A stretch of DNA of 14,484 nucleotides from Candidatus Omnitrophota bacterium (GCA_028717765.1 JAQUNE010000020.1:1-14484); one strand, 5' to 3'. Shown: positions 1-7,738, counted from the stretch's first letter. Notes: a model not told the origin generated them from the letters alone. Numbers and translations: made by a program.

Positions 1-238
1 CAGAAAATCTGTTCCAAGGATGAAAAAAATTTACGCCCAGGCACCTAAGCCTTGTTTGGTGATCGCGGTAGGCCAATGCGCGCTTTCTCAACACATGTTT
101 AGGTTCAGTTATAATGTTTGTGAGCCATTGGATAAGATCCTTCCCGTGGATTTATATATACCAGGCTGCCCTCCGCGCCCGGAGGCAATGATCGACGGGA
201 TCGTAAAATTAGTAAATAAGGTGAGAGGGAGTAAATAA
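1..238 (+). CDS. Group 4 [NiFe] hydrogenase small subunit (NuoB/EchC/MbhJ-like), 5'-truncated
   Basis: This is the C-terminal part of the electron-transferring small subunit of a membrane-bound hydrogenase, a homologue of complex I NuoB. The reading frame is open to the window edge (first complete codon at base 2), and the ATG at base 20 is internal: the codons before it (RKSVPR) fit the family. Two of the four cysteines that hold the proximal [4Fe-4S] cluster are visible, in VGQCA and in IPGCPPRPE; the N-terminal pair must lie upstream. The stretch from the cluster motif to the end (DGIVKLVNKVRGSK) matches the usual family C-terminus, so the 3' end looks complete. The NuoC-like gene follows after 11 bases with a good ribosome site, so the two are cotranscribed. 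The subunit passes electrons between the ferredoxin-like subunit and the Ni-Fe centre. The family assignment is firm; the exact hydrogenase subgroup cannot be decided from this fragment. Confidence 0.9.
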   Translation, partial: RKSVPRMKKIYAQAPKPCLVIAVGQCALSQHMFRFSYNVCEPLDKILPVDLYIPGCPPRPEAMIDGIVKLVNKVRGSK

Positions 239-249
239 GGTGGATAGAA

Positions 250-675
250 ATGAAAGAGAATATTAAAGAAAGCTTGGGAAGTAGGATTCTAGATTGGCAG
301 GAAAAATCTAGCCGCCGGATTTATTTTACGGTTAAAAAAGAAGAGATCGTTGAAACCGTAAAAATTCTTTTTAAGGAGTTAGGCTTAAGATTTGTTACTG
401 CCAGCGGTACCGATACCCCGCAGGTTTTTGAGATCATTTACCATTTTAGTTATGATAAAGCCGGAGAGTTTTATTCGGTGCGGGTTTTACTGGAAGATAA
501 AAAGAATCCGCAGGTCGATTCAATTACCCCGCTTTTTCCCGGAGCAGAATGGATCGAGCGCGAAATCTGGGAGATGCTAGGGATCAAATTTATCGGCCAT
601 CCGAATTTAAAACGCCTGCTTTTGGCGGATGATTGGCCGCAAGGCGATTATCCTTTAAGGCACAAGGAAGGTTAG
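250..675 (+). CDS. Group 4 hydrogenase 30-kDa subunit, NuoC/EchD/MbhK-like
   Basis: A soluble 141-residue protein of the respiratory-chain 30-kDa subunit family, which bridges the small and large subunits in the peripheral arm of complex I-like hydrogenases. The diagnostic C-terminal signature is present: EREIWEMLGIKFIGHPNLKR (about residues 103-122), followed by LLLADDWPQGDYPLR. No cofactor ligands are expected, and no cysteines are present. It is short compared with NuoC of complex I, as usual for stand-alone hydrogenase versions. The ATG at 250 is preceded by AAGGTGG at 237-243, a reasonable ribosome-binding site. The large-subunit gene begins one base after its stop, which supports translational coupling and assembly as one complex. 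It could be read as plain NuoC, but the neighbouring large subunit retains the Ni ligands, so hydrogenase is the better reading. Confidence 0.93.
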   Translation: MKENIKESLGSRILDWQEKSSRRIYFTVKKEEIVETVKILFKELGLRFVTASGTDTPQVFEIIYHFSYDKAGEFYSVRVLLEDKKNPQVDSITPLFPGAEWIEREIWEMLGIKFIGHPNLKRLLLADDWPQGDYPLRHKEG

Positions 676-676
676 C

Positions 677-1882
677 ATGTCGCATAAAGTTATTGTACCC
701 ATAGGCCCGTATCATCCTTCGTTGGAAGAACCAGAATTATTTCAACTACACGTAGAAGGCGAAAAGGTAGTTGATATTGATATTATTATCGGTTACAGCC
801 ACCGCGGCATTGAACAGCTCGCTGAAACTAAACATTTAGATCAAGTTCCATTTTTAGTAGAGCGGATTTGCGGGATCTGTTCTTCCAGCCATCCCTATAC
901 TTTTGTTTTAGCAGTGGAAGATATTTTGGGAGGAGAATACAAAATAGTTCCGGAACGCGCACTCTATATCCGCACAATCATTGACGAATTACAAAGGATC
1001 CACAGCCATTTATTGTGGTTGGGATTAGCCGGGCACTTTATTGGTTATAACACGGTCTGGATGTGGGCCTGGAAATACCGCGAACCAGTATTGGATATGT
1101 TCGAGATGATTACCGGAAACCGCAATAACTATGCGATGTTCAAAGTCGGCGGAGTAAGGCGTGATATTAAGGATGAAGATGTACCGATCCTGAAAAAAGC
1201 CCTGGATGATTTACTTCCCGCACTAGATATGTTTCGCGGTGCAGTGATGGATGATCCGGTAATTCATGCCAGGCTTAAAGGGGTGGGGATTCTTACTAAG
1301 CAACAGTGTATTGACTGGTGTGTGGTAGGTCCTACTGCCCGCGCCTCAGGTGTGAATATTGATGTGAGAAGAGATGAGCCGTATGGGGCCTGCGATAGAA
1401 TTGATTGGAAGGTGATCATCGAAAAAGATGGCGATATTTTTGCCAAAACCGTGATCCGGATTTTAGAAATGTATGAATCAATCCGCATGATCAGACAATG
1501 CCTGGATAAAATGCCTCGAGGTGAAATTGATGCAAAGGTCCCGGATATCCCAGTGGGCGAGGGCATTGGCAGGGTAGAGGCGCCCAGAGGAGAATGCTTC
1601 CATTATCTGAAAACCGATGGCACTAACCGTCCGGTAAGGCTAAAGGTACGAGCACCTAGTTTTATGAATGTTGCTTCGGATAAAGTAGGTGCAGTAGGCG
1701 GGACGATTTCTGATGCTACGATTACTTTAGCGGCAGTGGATCCTTGTTATTGCTGCACGGAAAGAGTGGCGGTAATTAGCAAGCCGGATGATAAAAAGAT
1801 CTTGAATGGCTGGGATCTGATCAAACTGTCACAGGAAAAAACCCAAAAAATAAGGGAAGGGATGAAGGATGAAAGATCTTGA
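677..1882 (+). CDS. Group 4 [NiFe] hydrogenase large (catalytic) subunit, NuoD/HycE/MbhL-like
   Basis: Catalytic subunit carrying the Ni-Fe(CN)2CO site, 401 residues. The N-terminal Ni-ligand motif is RICGICSSSH (Cys65 and Cys68) and the C-terminal one is DPCYCCTER (Cys357 and Cys360, with an extra Cys359 between them). Complex I NuoD has lost these cysteines, so this is a real hydrogenase. After Arg363 there is a 38-residue tail starting VAVISKPDD. In E. coli HycE the maturation endopeptidase HycI cleaves after the arginine of the equivalent motif, so this tail is probably a removable maturation peptide; a HycI-type protease is encoded at 13255-13722. GGAAGG upstream of the ATG at 677 is the ribosome site. 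The 3' end overlaps the PhoU-like gene by 14 bases. The reaction is 2H+ + 2e- <=> H2, with electrons probably from reduced ferredoxin; the physiological direction cannot be read from sequence. Confidence 0.96.
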   Translation: MSHKVIVPIGPYHPSLEEPELFQLHVEGEKVVDIDIIIGYSHRGIEQLAETKHLDQVPFLVERICGICSSSHPYTFVLAVEDILGGEYKIVPERALYIRTIIDELQRIHSHLLWLGLAGHFIGYNTVWMWAWKYREPVLDMFEMITGNRNNYAMFKVGGVRRDIKDEDVPILKKALDDLLPALDMFRGAVMDDPVIHARLKGVGILTKQQCIDWCVVGPTARASGVNIDVRRDEPYGACDRIDWKVIIEKDGDIFAKTVIRILEMYESIRMIRQCLDKMPRGEIDAKVPDIPVGEGIGRVEAPRGECFHYLKTDGTNRPVRLKVRAPSFMNVASDKVGAVGGTISDATITLAAVDPCYCCTERVAVISKPDDKKILNGWDLIKLSQEKTQKIREGMKDERS

Positions 1883-2489
1883 GACGATTAAAAGAGAGAT
1901 TGCTTTGATGTCTAAGATTACCCTGAAGATGTTAGAAACCACGCACCAGGCCTTTATGGAGCATGACAGGGACTTGATTACCACTGCCTTAAACGAAGAA
2001 ACAAAACTCAATGATTTCGAAAAAACTATCACTGTCAGTCTGGTTGAGTTGGGGCGCAGTTGTGCTAGAAAAGAAGAACTCAATCAGGCAACTATTTTTA
2101 CAGATGTTGTCGGTGATTTGGAACTCATCGGAGATTATTGCAAAGATATTTTAGAGAGAGTCGAGATAAAAATCGCTGAAAAACTGCTTTTTAGCGAAGA
2201 AGCCGTAGAGGAATATAATAATCTTTACGCCATTACAGAGAATGCCTTGAAAGAGGTTGTTAATGCGCTGGATAAAAATAATCCGGGTGCAGTGAAAGAG
2301 GTTTTGAAAAACCAGGAACATATCGATAGTTTAGTTGACGAGTATCGTCAACGGCATACCCAGCGCATGATTCAGAAAGTTTGTAGCCCCCTGGATTGTA
2401 ATATGTTTTTAAACATGTTAGATTTTACCGCAGCGATTTATTATCACGTAAAAAAGATTTCCCGTAACTTACTAAAGATCAAAAAATGA
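1869..2489 (+). CDS. PhoU-domain protein embedded in the hydrogenase operon
   Basis: A soluble, strongly helical 206-residue protein resembling one PhoU-type unit. PhoU proteins are three-helix-bundle regulators that bind metal clusters and act on phosphate transporters or histidine kinases. The first family motif is clear (DLELIGDYCKDI, residues 83-94; compare DLERIGDHAxNI). The position of the second motif (NMLDFTAAIYYHVKKIS, from about residue 182) has lost most of the acidic and glycine residues, so only half of the usual metal site may remain. The start overlaps the large-subunit gene by 14 bases, and the end overlaps the antiporter subunit as ATGA, so it belongs firmly to the operon. 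No phosphate transporter is nearby. The role is unknown: it may regulate the ion-pumping module, as PhoU-like domains do on Na+/phosphate carriers and some ion channels, but that is inference. The fold call is fairly sure; the function is not. Confidence 0.75.
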   Translation: MKDLETIKREIALMSKITLKMLETTHQAFMEHDRDLITTALNEETKLNDFEKTITVSLVELGRSCARKEELNQATIFTDVVGDLELIGDYCKDILERVEIKIAEKLLFSEEAVEEYNNLYAITENALKEVVNALDKNNPGAVKEVLKNQEHIDSLVDEYRQRHTQRMIQKVCSPLDCNMFLNMLDFTAAIYYHVKKISRNLLKIKK

Positions 2490-4165
2490 GTAATTTTTTC
2501 TTAGGTACCTGGTTTAAATTAGATACGCTAAACGGTTTTGTTGCTTTAGCGGTGGGTATATTTTTTGTGCTCACCCTTTCTTATTCCACAAAGTTCATGA
2601 AGGGTAAGCCAGGGGTTGTTTCTTATTATCTCTACCTTACTCTCACGGCACTGGTTTCTCTGGGGGCGGTACTAACAAATAACCTAATTTTACTCCTAGT
2701 CTTCTGGGGATTTTTAGGGCTCTTGCTTTATCTGCTTATCGGGATGGGGGATAATGATTCTCCGGCAGCGGCCAAAAAGAGCCTGATGATTGTTGGCGGT
2801 ACGGATGCTTTAATGATCCTAGGGGTTGGCATTATTTATTATTTTACCCGGAGTCTGCAGATGGATACAATCAGGCTGGAATTAAATCAGTGGCCACTGA
2901 TCCTTGCTTATCTTTGTATTGCCTGTGCTTGTTTTGCCAAGGCAGGGGCAATGCCGTTTCACTCTTGGATTCCGGGTTGCGCGAAAAGTGCTCCTCTTCC
3001 CGTAACCGCGTTTCTTCCGGCTTCCTTAGATAAGCTATTAGGAATTTATCTTTTAGCACGCATTACCTTAAATCTATTTGTGATGAACAAGGTGATTGCT
3101 ATGATTCTTATGTTTATCGGCGCAATTACCATTATCGCCGCGGTAATGATGGCTTTAGTGCAGCATAATTTAAAAAGGCTTTTAGGTTATCATGCGGTTT
3201 CCCAGGTAGGTTATATGATCCTCGGGATTAGTACCGGTAATCCGATCGGTATTGCTGGAGGATTATTCCATATGCTTAATAACGCGGTCTATAAATCCTG
3301 TTTATTCTTTAGCGCCGGCAATGTAGAGCACCGCGCGAAAACTACTGAACTTGATGAGTTGGGGGGACTGGCAAAACTCATGCCTTTGACCTTTATCTCT
3401 TGTTTGATCGCTAGCCTTTCAATTTCCGGTATTCCGCCTTTTAACGGTTTTGTTTCCAAATGGATGATTTATCAGGGGTTGATCGAGAATTTTCAGCTTA
3501 CATCTTACAGCATAAAACTAATGAGCATTTTCTGTCTGATTGCGGCAATGTTTGGTTCAGCTTTGACATTAGCTAGCTTTATGAAAATATTGCACGCGGT
3601 ATTTTTGGGCCAACGCCTGAATACCCTGAAATTCAAAGAAATTAAAGAAGTGCCTTTAGCGATGATTCTCCCTTGTTTATTTTTAGCGGCGGTCTGTGTA
3701 ATTTTTGGCGTCTTCGCTTTTGTCCTTCCCTTAAAATATTTTATTTTTCCCGTGGTTTCTGCTTATGGGATGATGGAATCAACGAACTTATTAGGTAGTT
3801 GGTCGCCGGTTTTAGCGACGTTTTTAATTATTATCGGATTGATTACCGGCCTGATAATTTTTAAATTTGGAAAATTAAAATTATCCCTGCGTGCGGATTC
3901 TACCTTTGATGGGGGAGAGATTGCAGAACGGGGGCAGGAGGAGATGGTTACCGGCATAGATTTTTATAATACAGTAAAAGAGGTTCCTTTATTAAAAAGA
4001 ATTTACCAAAAAGCAGAGGCAGGTTTTTTTGATCTTTACGAGCAGGCAAAACATATCCTGCGCATTTCGAAAATGTTCCAATTTTTGCATAATGGAGTGC
4101 TGCCTACTTATTTAGTCTGGATCCTTTTGGGGATGGTGGGATTATTTTTGGTATTGGTAAGATAG
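2486..4165 (+). CDS. NuoL/M/N-type ion-pumping membrane subunit of the hydrogenase (MrpA N-half / HyfB-like)
   Basis: A 559-residue polytopic protein of the proton-conducting antiporter family (complex I NuoL/M/N, MrpA/D). Hydrophobic segments run almost throughout, and a final helix lies near the C-terminus (LVWILLGMVGLFLVLV). Family landmarks are present: AKAGAMPFHSWIPG with the TM7 lysine at Lys152, NLKRLLGYHAVSQVGYM (the broken TM8 region), and PPFNGFVSKWMIY (the TM12 lysine region). One key position is odd: the TM5 glutamate, normally in FWE, appears as FWG (Gly75). The segment after TM7 reads FLPASLDKLLGIYLLAR, with an Asp-Lys pair where NuoL/M have HAATM. The gene starts within the preceding stop codon (ATGA). 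With the next gene, which resembles the MrpA C-terminal part, it replaces a full-length MrpA. It probably moves H+ or Na+ in response to electron flow in the hydrogenase arm. Confidence 0.9.
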   Translation: MSNFFLGTWFKLDTLNGFVALAVGIFFVLTLSYSTKFMKGKPGVVSYYLYLTLTALVSLGAVLTNNLILLLVFWGFLGLLLYLLIGMGDNDSPAAAKKSLMIVGGTDALMILGVGIIYYFTRSLQMDTIRLELNQWPLILAYLCIACACFAKAGAMPFHSWIPGCAKSAPLPVTAFLPASLDKLLGIYLLARITLNLFVMNKVIAMILMFIGAITIIAAVMMALVQHNLKRLLGYHAVSQVGYMILGISTGNPIGIAGGLFHMLNNAVYKSCLFFSAGNVEHRAKTTELDELGGLAKLMPLTFISCLIASLSISGIPPFNGFVSKWMIYQGLIENFQLTSYSIKLMSIFCLIAAMFGSALTLASFMKILHAVFLGQRLNTLKFKEIKEVPLAMILPCLFLAAVCVIFGVFAFVLPLKYFIFPVVSAYGMMESTNLLGSWSPVLATFLIIIGLITGLIIFKFGKLKLSLRADSTFDGGEIAERGQEEMVTGIDFYNTVKEVPLLKRIYQKAEAGFFDLYEQAKHILRISKMFQFLHNGVLPTYLVWILLGMVGLFLVLVR

Positions 4166-4172
4166 GAAAACG

Positions 4173-4694
4173 ATGGAACTGCATTTAATTTTGATTTTTA
4201 TGATTTGTGCCAGCATTATGGCGGTAGAAATTAAGGACTTGATTTCTAGTGTGATCGCCTTAAGCGCCGTAGGCTTAGGGTTGTGTTTGGCATTTTTAAT
4301 TTTAAAGGCGCCGAATCTGGCAATCACCCAATTAGTGGTAGAAATTCTACTGGTAGTAATATTGATTCAGGCAACGATCAAAAGAGATCTGCCTTTGGTC
4401 AAAGACGGCCGTTGGCTTTTTAATACGGCTTCTACGTTACTATTCATTGCAGTTTTCTTGACCTTTGCATCTTTCGCGTTGAGGGAATTGCCGTATTTTG
4501 GCCAGCCAACAATGCGGGTCGCTCAGGATTATCTTGCTAATGGCCTGGCGCAAACCGGCTTAGGCAATATCGTCAGCGCAATTACTTTAAATTTTCGCAG
4601 CCTTGACTTCCTTGCCGAGGTAGCGGTACTTTTTACCTCTCTGATTGCGGTTTTGGCGATTACTAGGAAGATAGGTAAAGTTTATGAAAAATGA
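4173..4694 (+). CDS. MbhD/MbhE-type membrane subunit (DUF4040, MrpA C-terminal equivalent)
   Basis: A 173-residue membrane protein equivalent to MbhD plus MbhE fused, i.e. the C-terminal part of MrpA. Residues 1-70 form a hydrophobic three-helix unit with the DUF4040-type signature APNLAITQLVVEIL (46-59), including a membrane-buried glutamate. Residues 85-105 and 132-165 form further helices, the last carrying NFRSLDFLAEVAVLF (140-154), the counterpart of the MbhE/MrpA motif NYRGLDTLGE. The conserved acidic residue is kept as Glu149. In Mbh and Mrp structures these parts sit at the interface between the antiporter subunits and form part of the ion path. The gene lies 7 bases after the pump subunit and overlaps mnhB by 11 bases. 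Confidence 0.85.
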   Translation: MELHLILIFMICASIMAVEIKDLISSVIALSAVGLGLCLAFLILKAPNLAITQLVVEILLVVILIQATIKRDLPLVKDGRWLFNTASTLLFIAVFLTFASFALRELPYFGQPTMRVAQDYLANGLAQTGLGNIVSAITLNFRSLDFLAEVAVLFTSLIAVLAITRKIGKVYEK

Positions 4695-5100
4695 TACTGC
4701 TGGAATGAGCGTCATTGTAAAAACTATAACGCGCCTTACCGTGGGCCTCATCCTGATTTACGGCATTTATATTGTATTACAAGGGCATATTGGCCCGGGA
4801 GGTGGTTTTGCCGGAGGCGTGATCGTAGCGCTTTCTCTGATTCACCTGATGTTAGCTTTTGGTAAAGAAGAGGTTTTGGCAAAATTTAATAAGGCCAGAG
4901 GTTTGTTTCTTACAAGTTTCGCGGCAGTTATTTTTTTGTTAATTTCTACGTTGAAATTTATGGCTAGGCAAAAAGCCAGCGTAGGTATAGTTCCTTTATC
5001 CGATATAGTAATTTCTGGGATGGTAGGTGCTGGGTTATTCGTGATTTTTTTGACCTTGGTATTATTTATTAAGGATTCCTTAGAAGGGGTAGAGAAATGA
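4684..5100 (+). CDS. mnhB: Na+/H+ antiporter subunit MnhB/MrpB (MbhF-like)
   Basis: A 138-residue membrane protein with four predicted helices. The MnhB hallmark GHIGPGGGFAGGVIVA lies near residues 34-49, just after the first helix. It is a structural subunit of Mrp antiporters and of Mrp-linked hydrogenases and has no known catalytic chemistry of its own. It overlaps the upstream MbhD/E gene by 11 bases, and its TGA overlaps the ATG of mnhC (ATGA), as is typical for Mrp operons where subunits are needed in equal amounts. Length is normal for the family. Confidence 0.94.
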   Translation: MKNDTAGMSVIVKTITRLTVGLILIYGIYIVLQGHIGPGGGFAGGVIVALSLIHLMLAFGKEEVLAKFNKARGLFLTSFAAVIFLLISTLKFMARQKASVGIVPLSDIVISGMVGAGLFVIFLTLVLFIKDSLEGVEK

Positions 5101-5435
5101 GTTTGTATTTATTATGTTTTCTTTTATTTTCTGTCGGTCTTTATTGCATCGTAAGAAAACGCAATATTATTAAAATTATTATTGGTTTAGGGATTATTGA
5201 GTATTCAGTTAATTTATTTTTCGTGCTTTTGGGTTACCGTACGCATGGCCGAGCACCCATTCTTGCTAAAGACCAGGAAATTTTAAATATGGTCGATCCA
5301 TTACCGCAGGCAATGGTGCTTACGACCATAGTCATTGGCCTGGCAGTAATGGTGGTGGTGGTGAGTTTAGCGATCAGGATTTATGAGAAATACGGCACGT
5401 TTGATATTACCAAGATCCGGAGATTAAGAGGATGA
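5097..5435 (+). CDS. mnhC: Na+/H+ antiporter subunit MnhC/MrpC (NuoK-like, MbhG)
   Basis: A 112-residue three-helix membrane protein, homologous to complex I NuoK. The family motif VDPLPQAMVLTTIVIGLA is clear (about residues 66-83). The preceding YRTHGRAPIL loop fits MnhC. The helix 2 region contains a buried glutamate (IIEYSVNLFFVLLG), as expected for the NuoK-type ion path. It starts inside the mnhB stop (ATGA) and ends inside the start of mnhD in the same way. In Mrp complexes MnhC packs against MnhD to form the ion-conducting unit. Confidence 0.95.
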   Translation: MSLYLLCFLLFSVGLYCIVRKRNIIKIIIGLGIIEYSVNLFFVLLGYRTHGRAPILAKDQEILNMVDPLPQAMVLTTIVIGLAVMVVVVSLAIRIYEKYGTFDITKIRRLRG

Positions 5436-6883
5436 CTTTGTTGCCACTATTTATTATTATTCCTTTGGCCTGCACGTTTTTGATCACACTCTTAGGCAGG
5501 CGCAGCAAGTATTTAAGCGATTATTTCGCGAACTGTGCTGTTTTAATTTTATTTTGCCTTTCTCTATTCTGTTTAAAGTCAGCGAATATTCATGGAATAC
5601 TTACCTATAATATGTCAGGATGGCTTCCTCCTCTAGGAATTCCTTTGGTATTGGATGGCCTAAGTGCCTTTATGCTTTTAACTGTAAATTTAGTCAGCTT
5701 TTTAGTAATGATTTACGCGATTAGTTATATGCGCAGGTACACTGAGAAGTGGAAATTTCACGCCTTGTTTTTATCAATGCTTACTGGAATGAACGGGGTG
5801 ATCTTAAGCGGAGATCTGTTTAATTTATATATTTTTCTAGAAGTTGCCTCGATTTCCGGATATGCGTTGGTTGCCTTCGGTACTCAAGCCGAAGATTTAG
5901 AGGCAGCTTTTAAATACGCGGTGATGGGAACACTTGCTTCGATCTTTATTCTTTTAGGGATCGCCTTAATTTATAGTTATACTTCAAGCTTGAATATGGC
6001 AGATATCGCCTTAAGTTTATCTGCAAAACCCAAGGGATTATTAATTAATTTTATTTGCGTATTATTTTTATCCGGGTTTGGCTTAAAAGCCGCGGTAGTG
6101 CCTTTCCATGCCTGGCTTGCTGATGCGCATTCATCCGCTCCTAGTCCGGTTTCTGCGATTCTTTCCGGCATATTTATTAAAACTTTAGGGGTCTATTGCT
6201 TAGCGAGGGTCTTTTTTAATATCCTGGGATTATCCGGACAGTTATTTTATGTTTTGATCATTTTAGGTGTTTTGTCCATGGTAGCGGGGGCTTTTCTTGC
6301 TATCGCGCAAAATGATATTAAAAGGATGTTTGCATACTCTAGCATTAGTCAAATCGGCTATATTATTTTTGCCTTTGGGATCGGCACACCTTTAGCAATT
6401 TTTGGCGCACTACTACATTTATTTAATCACGCAATTTTTAAATCCTTACTTTTTTTAAATGCAGGGGCAATTGAATATTCTACCCAGACGCGTAGCCTGA
6501 GTAAACTGGGGGGATTACGAAGCAAGCTTCCGGTAACCGCGGGTACTAGTCTTTTAGGCTCAATGAGTATTTCCGGGATTCCTCCTTTAGGCGGATTCTG
6601 GAGCAAGTTGATTATTATTCTCGCGGCAGCGCAAGCCGGATATTTTATTTTTGCTTTGGTTGCGGTCTTAGTGAGCGTTATTACCCTGGCATATTACTTA
6701 AAATTTCAGAACTTAGCCTTTTCAGGCACGATTAAAGAAACTTTAACGCAGGTTATAGAAGTTCCTTTGACGATGAAGTTAGCAATGATTATTCTGGCGG
6801 TTATCTCTACATTGGCAGGATTGGTACTTTTACCGGGCTTAAGGCCATTTTTACAATCTGCCGCAGATGTTTTAATACGCTAA
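5432..6883 (+). CDS. mnhD: Na+/H+ antiporter subunit MnhD/MrpD (NuoN/M-like, MbhH)
   Basis: A 483-residue polytopic ion-pumping subunit with about 14 predicted helices. All main functional positions look intact: TM5 glutamate in IFLEVASISGYAL (Glu137), TM7 lysine in FGLKAAVVPFHAWLADAHSS (Lys219), a second lysine in SGIFIKTLGVY (Lys250), the TM8 region NDIKRMFAYSSISQIGY, and PPLGGFWSKLII with the TM12 lysine. It therefore contrasts with the first pump subunit at 2486-4165, where the TM5 glutamate is replaced. Having two antiporter-type subunits in series is the normal Mrp plan (MrpA + MrpD), so two translocation routes are expected. It overlaps mnhC by 4 bases and is followed after 4 bases by mnhE. 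Confidence 0.95.
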   Translation: MTLLPLFIIIPLACTFLITLLGRRSKYLSDYFANCAVLILFCLSLFCLKSANIHGILTYNMSGWLPPLGIPLVLDGLSAFMLLTVNLVSFLVMIYAISYMRRYTEKWKFHALFLSMLTGMNGVILSGDLFNLYIFLEVASISGYALVAFGTQAEDLEAAFKYAVMGTLASIFILLGIALIYSYTSSLNMADIALSLSAKPKGLLINFICVLFLSGFGLKAAVVPFHAWLADAHSSAPSPVSAILSGIFIKTLGVYCLARVFFNILGLSGQLFYVLIILGVLSMVAGAFLAIAQNDIKRMFAYSSISQIGYIIFAFGIGTPLAIFGALLHLFNHAIFKSLLFLNAGAIEYSTQTRSLSKLGGLRSKLPVTAGTSLLGSMSISGIPPLGGFWSKLIIILAAAQAGYFIFALVAVLVSVITLAYYLKFQNLAFSGTIKETLTQVIEVPLTMKLAMIILAVISTLAGLVLLPGLRPFLQSAADVLIR

Positions 6884-6887
6884 CGCG

Positions 6888-7382
6888 ATGAAGATCAAAA
6901 TCATTATATTTATTTTGGCATTCTTTACCTGGCTGCTTTTAAGCTGGTCAGTAGATCCAGAGCATTTAATCATTGGTGTTCTCGTGGGTATTTTGATTTG
7001 CTTGGTGACCAGTGATATTTTTCTTAATCCTCCTAGGATTTTTAAGAATCCTAGCCGCTATCTTTGGTTTATTTATTATCTCTTACTCTTTACTTGGGAA
7101 TGCATTAAGGCAAACCTTGATGGAGCTTATCGAGTAGCGCATCCAGATCTGCCGATCCATCCTGGGATAGTCAAGGTTAAGACGACACTTAAATCAGATG
7201 TAGGATTAACTTTCTTGGCAAATTCGCTCACACTTAAGCCCGGGACAATGACTGTGGATATTGATAAAGAGAAGGGCTTTTTATATGTGCATTGGGCGGA
7301 TGTCAAATCGCAGGATATCGAAAAAGCTACGGATTTAATTGTACGTAAATTTGAACGCGTATTAATGAGGATCTTTTCATGA
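6888..7382 (+). CDS. mnhE: Na+/H+ antiporter subunit MnhE/MrpE (MbhA-like)
   Basis: A 164-residue protein with two or three N-terminal hydrophobic segments (about residues 3-45 and 62-80) and a soluble C-terminal half, as usual in MnhE. The family-typical soluble segment is visible: HPGIVKVKTTLKSDVGLTFL, then ANSLTLKPGTMTVDID. MnhE is a structural subunit needed for Mrp assembly. The ATG at 6888 lies 4 bases after mnhD without an obvious Shine-Dalgarno, so translation is probably coupled to mnhD. The stop overlaps mnhF as ATGA. A short palindrome, CTAGGATT / AATCCTAG, lies inside the gene at 7033-7054. Confidence 0.93.
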   Translation: MKIKIIIFILAFFTWLLLSWSVDPEHLIIGVLVGILICLVTSDIFLNPPRIFKNPSRYLWFIYYLLLFTWECIKANLDGAYRVAHPDLPIHPGIVKVKTTLKSDVGLTFLANSLTLKPGTMTVDIDKEKGFLYVHWADVKSQDIEKATDLIVRKFERVLMRIFS

Positions 7383-7738
7383 GAAGGCTAAGGTGGTTTC
7401 TGGGTTTAATTATTTTAGGTGTTGTTTTTTCCGTGATTCTATTTTATCCCTTGCCGTCTTTATTGGCCTGGCAATCAAATTTATTAAAACGGGCATTTTT
7501 TATTCTTTTGCTTTCCGGATCGTTCTCGCTCTGGAGGATATTACGCGGGCCAACAGCAGCTGACCGTGCCGTGGCCTTGGATATCCTAGGGATCCTGATT
7601 ATTGGTTTTTGCGCGATCTTAGGAATACCTACGGGAAGGGATTGGTATATTGATATCGCAATTGCCTGGGCTCTACAGAGTTTCATTTCTATTCTTGCTT
7701 TAGGAAAATACCTGGAAGGAAGGCGTTTTGATGAATGA
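7379..7738 (+). CDS. mnhF: Na+/H+ antiporter subunit MnhF/MrpF (MbhB-like)
   Basis: A small membrane protein of 119 residues, longer than the usual MnhF of about 90 because of an N-terminal extension with an additional hydrophobic segment (about residues 6-30, GLIILGVVFSVILFYPLP). The core motif RILRGPTAADRAVALDILG (about residues 53-71) is typical of MnhF, including the conserved Asp in the first half of the following helix. It overlaps mnhE (ATGA) and the start of mnhG. MnhF contributes to the Na+/H+ path in Mrp structures. An internal start would give a family-standard length, but no better ribosome site was seen, so the ATG in the mnhE stop is preferred. Confidence 0.92.
   Translation: MRRLRWFLGLIILGVVFSVILFYPLPSLLAWQSNLLKRAFFILLLSGSFSLWRILRGPTAADRAVALDILGILIIGFCAILGIPTGRDWYIDIAIAWALQSFISILALGKYLEGRRFDE

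Noticed and set aside
1264..1566. Long antisense open frame within the large-subunit gene, and other minus-strand frames across the window
   Set aside because: They mirror strongly coding + strand genes, have no ribosome sites or family motifs, and give low-complexity or implausible proteins.
677..1882. Complex I (NuoD) or the sulfane-reductase-type MbsL as the identity of the large subunit
   Set aside because: Both CxxC Ni-ligand pairs (Cys65/Cys68 and Cys357/Cys360) are present; NuoD lacks them and Mbs-type proteins lose part of the Ni site. A hydrogenase is the simpler reading.
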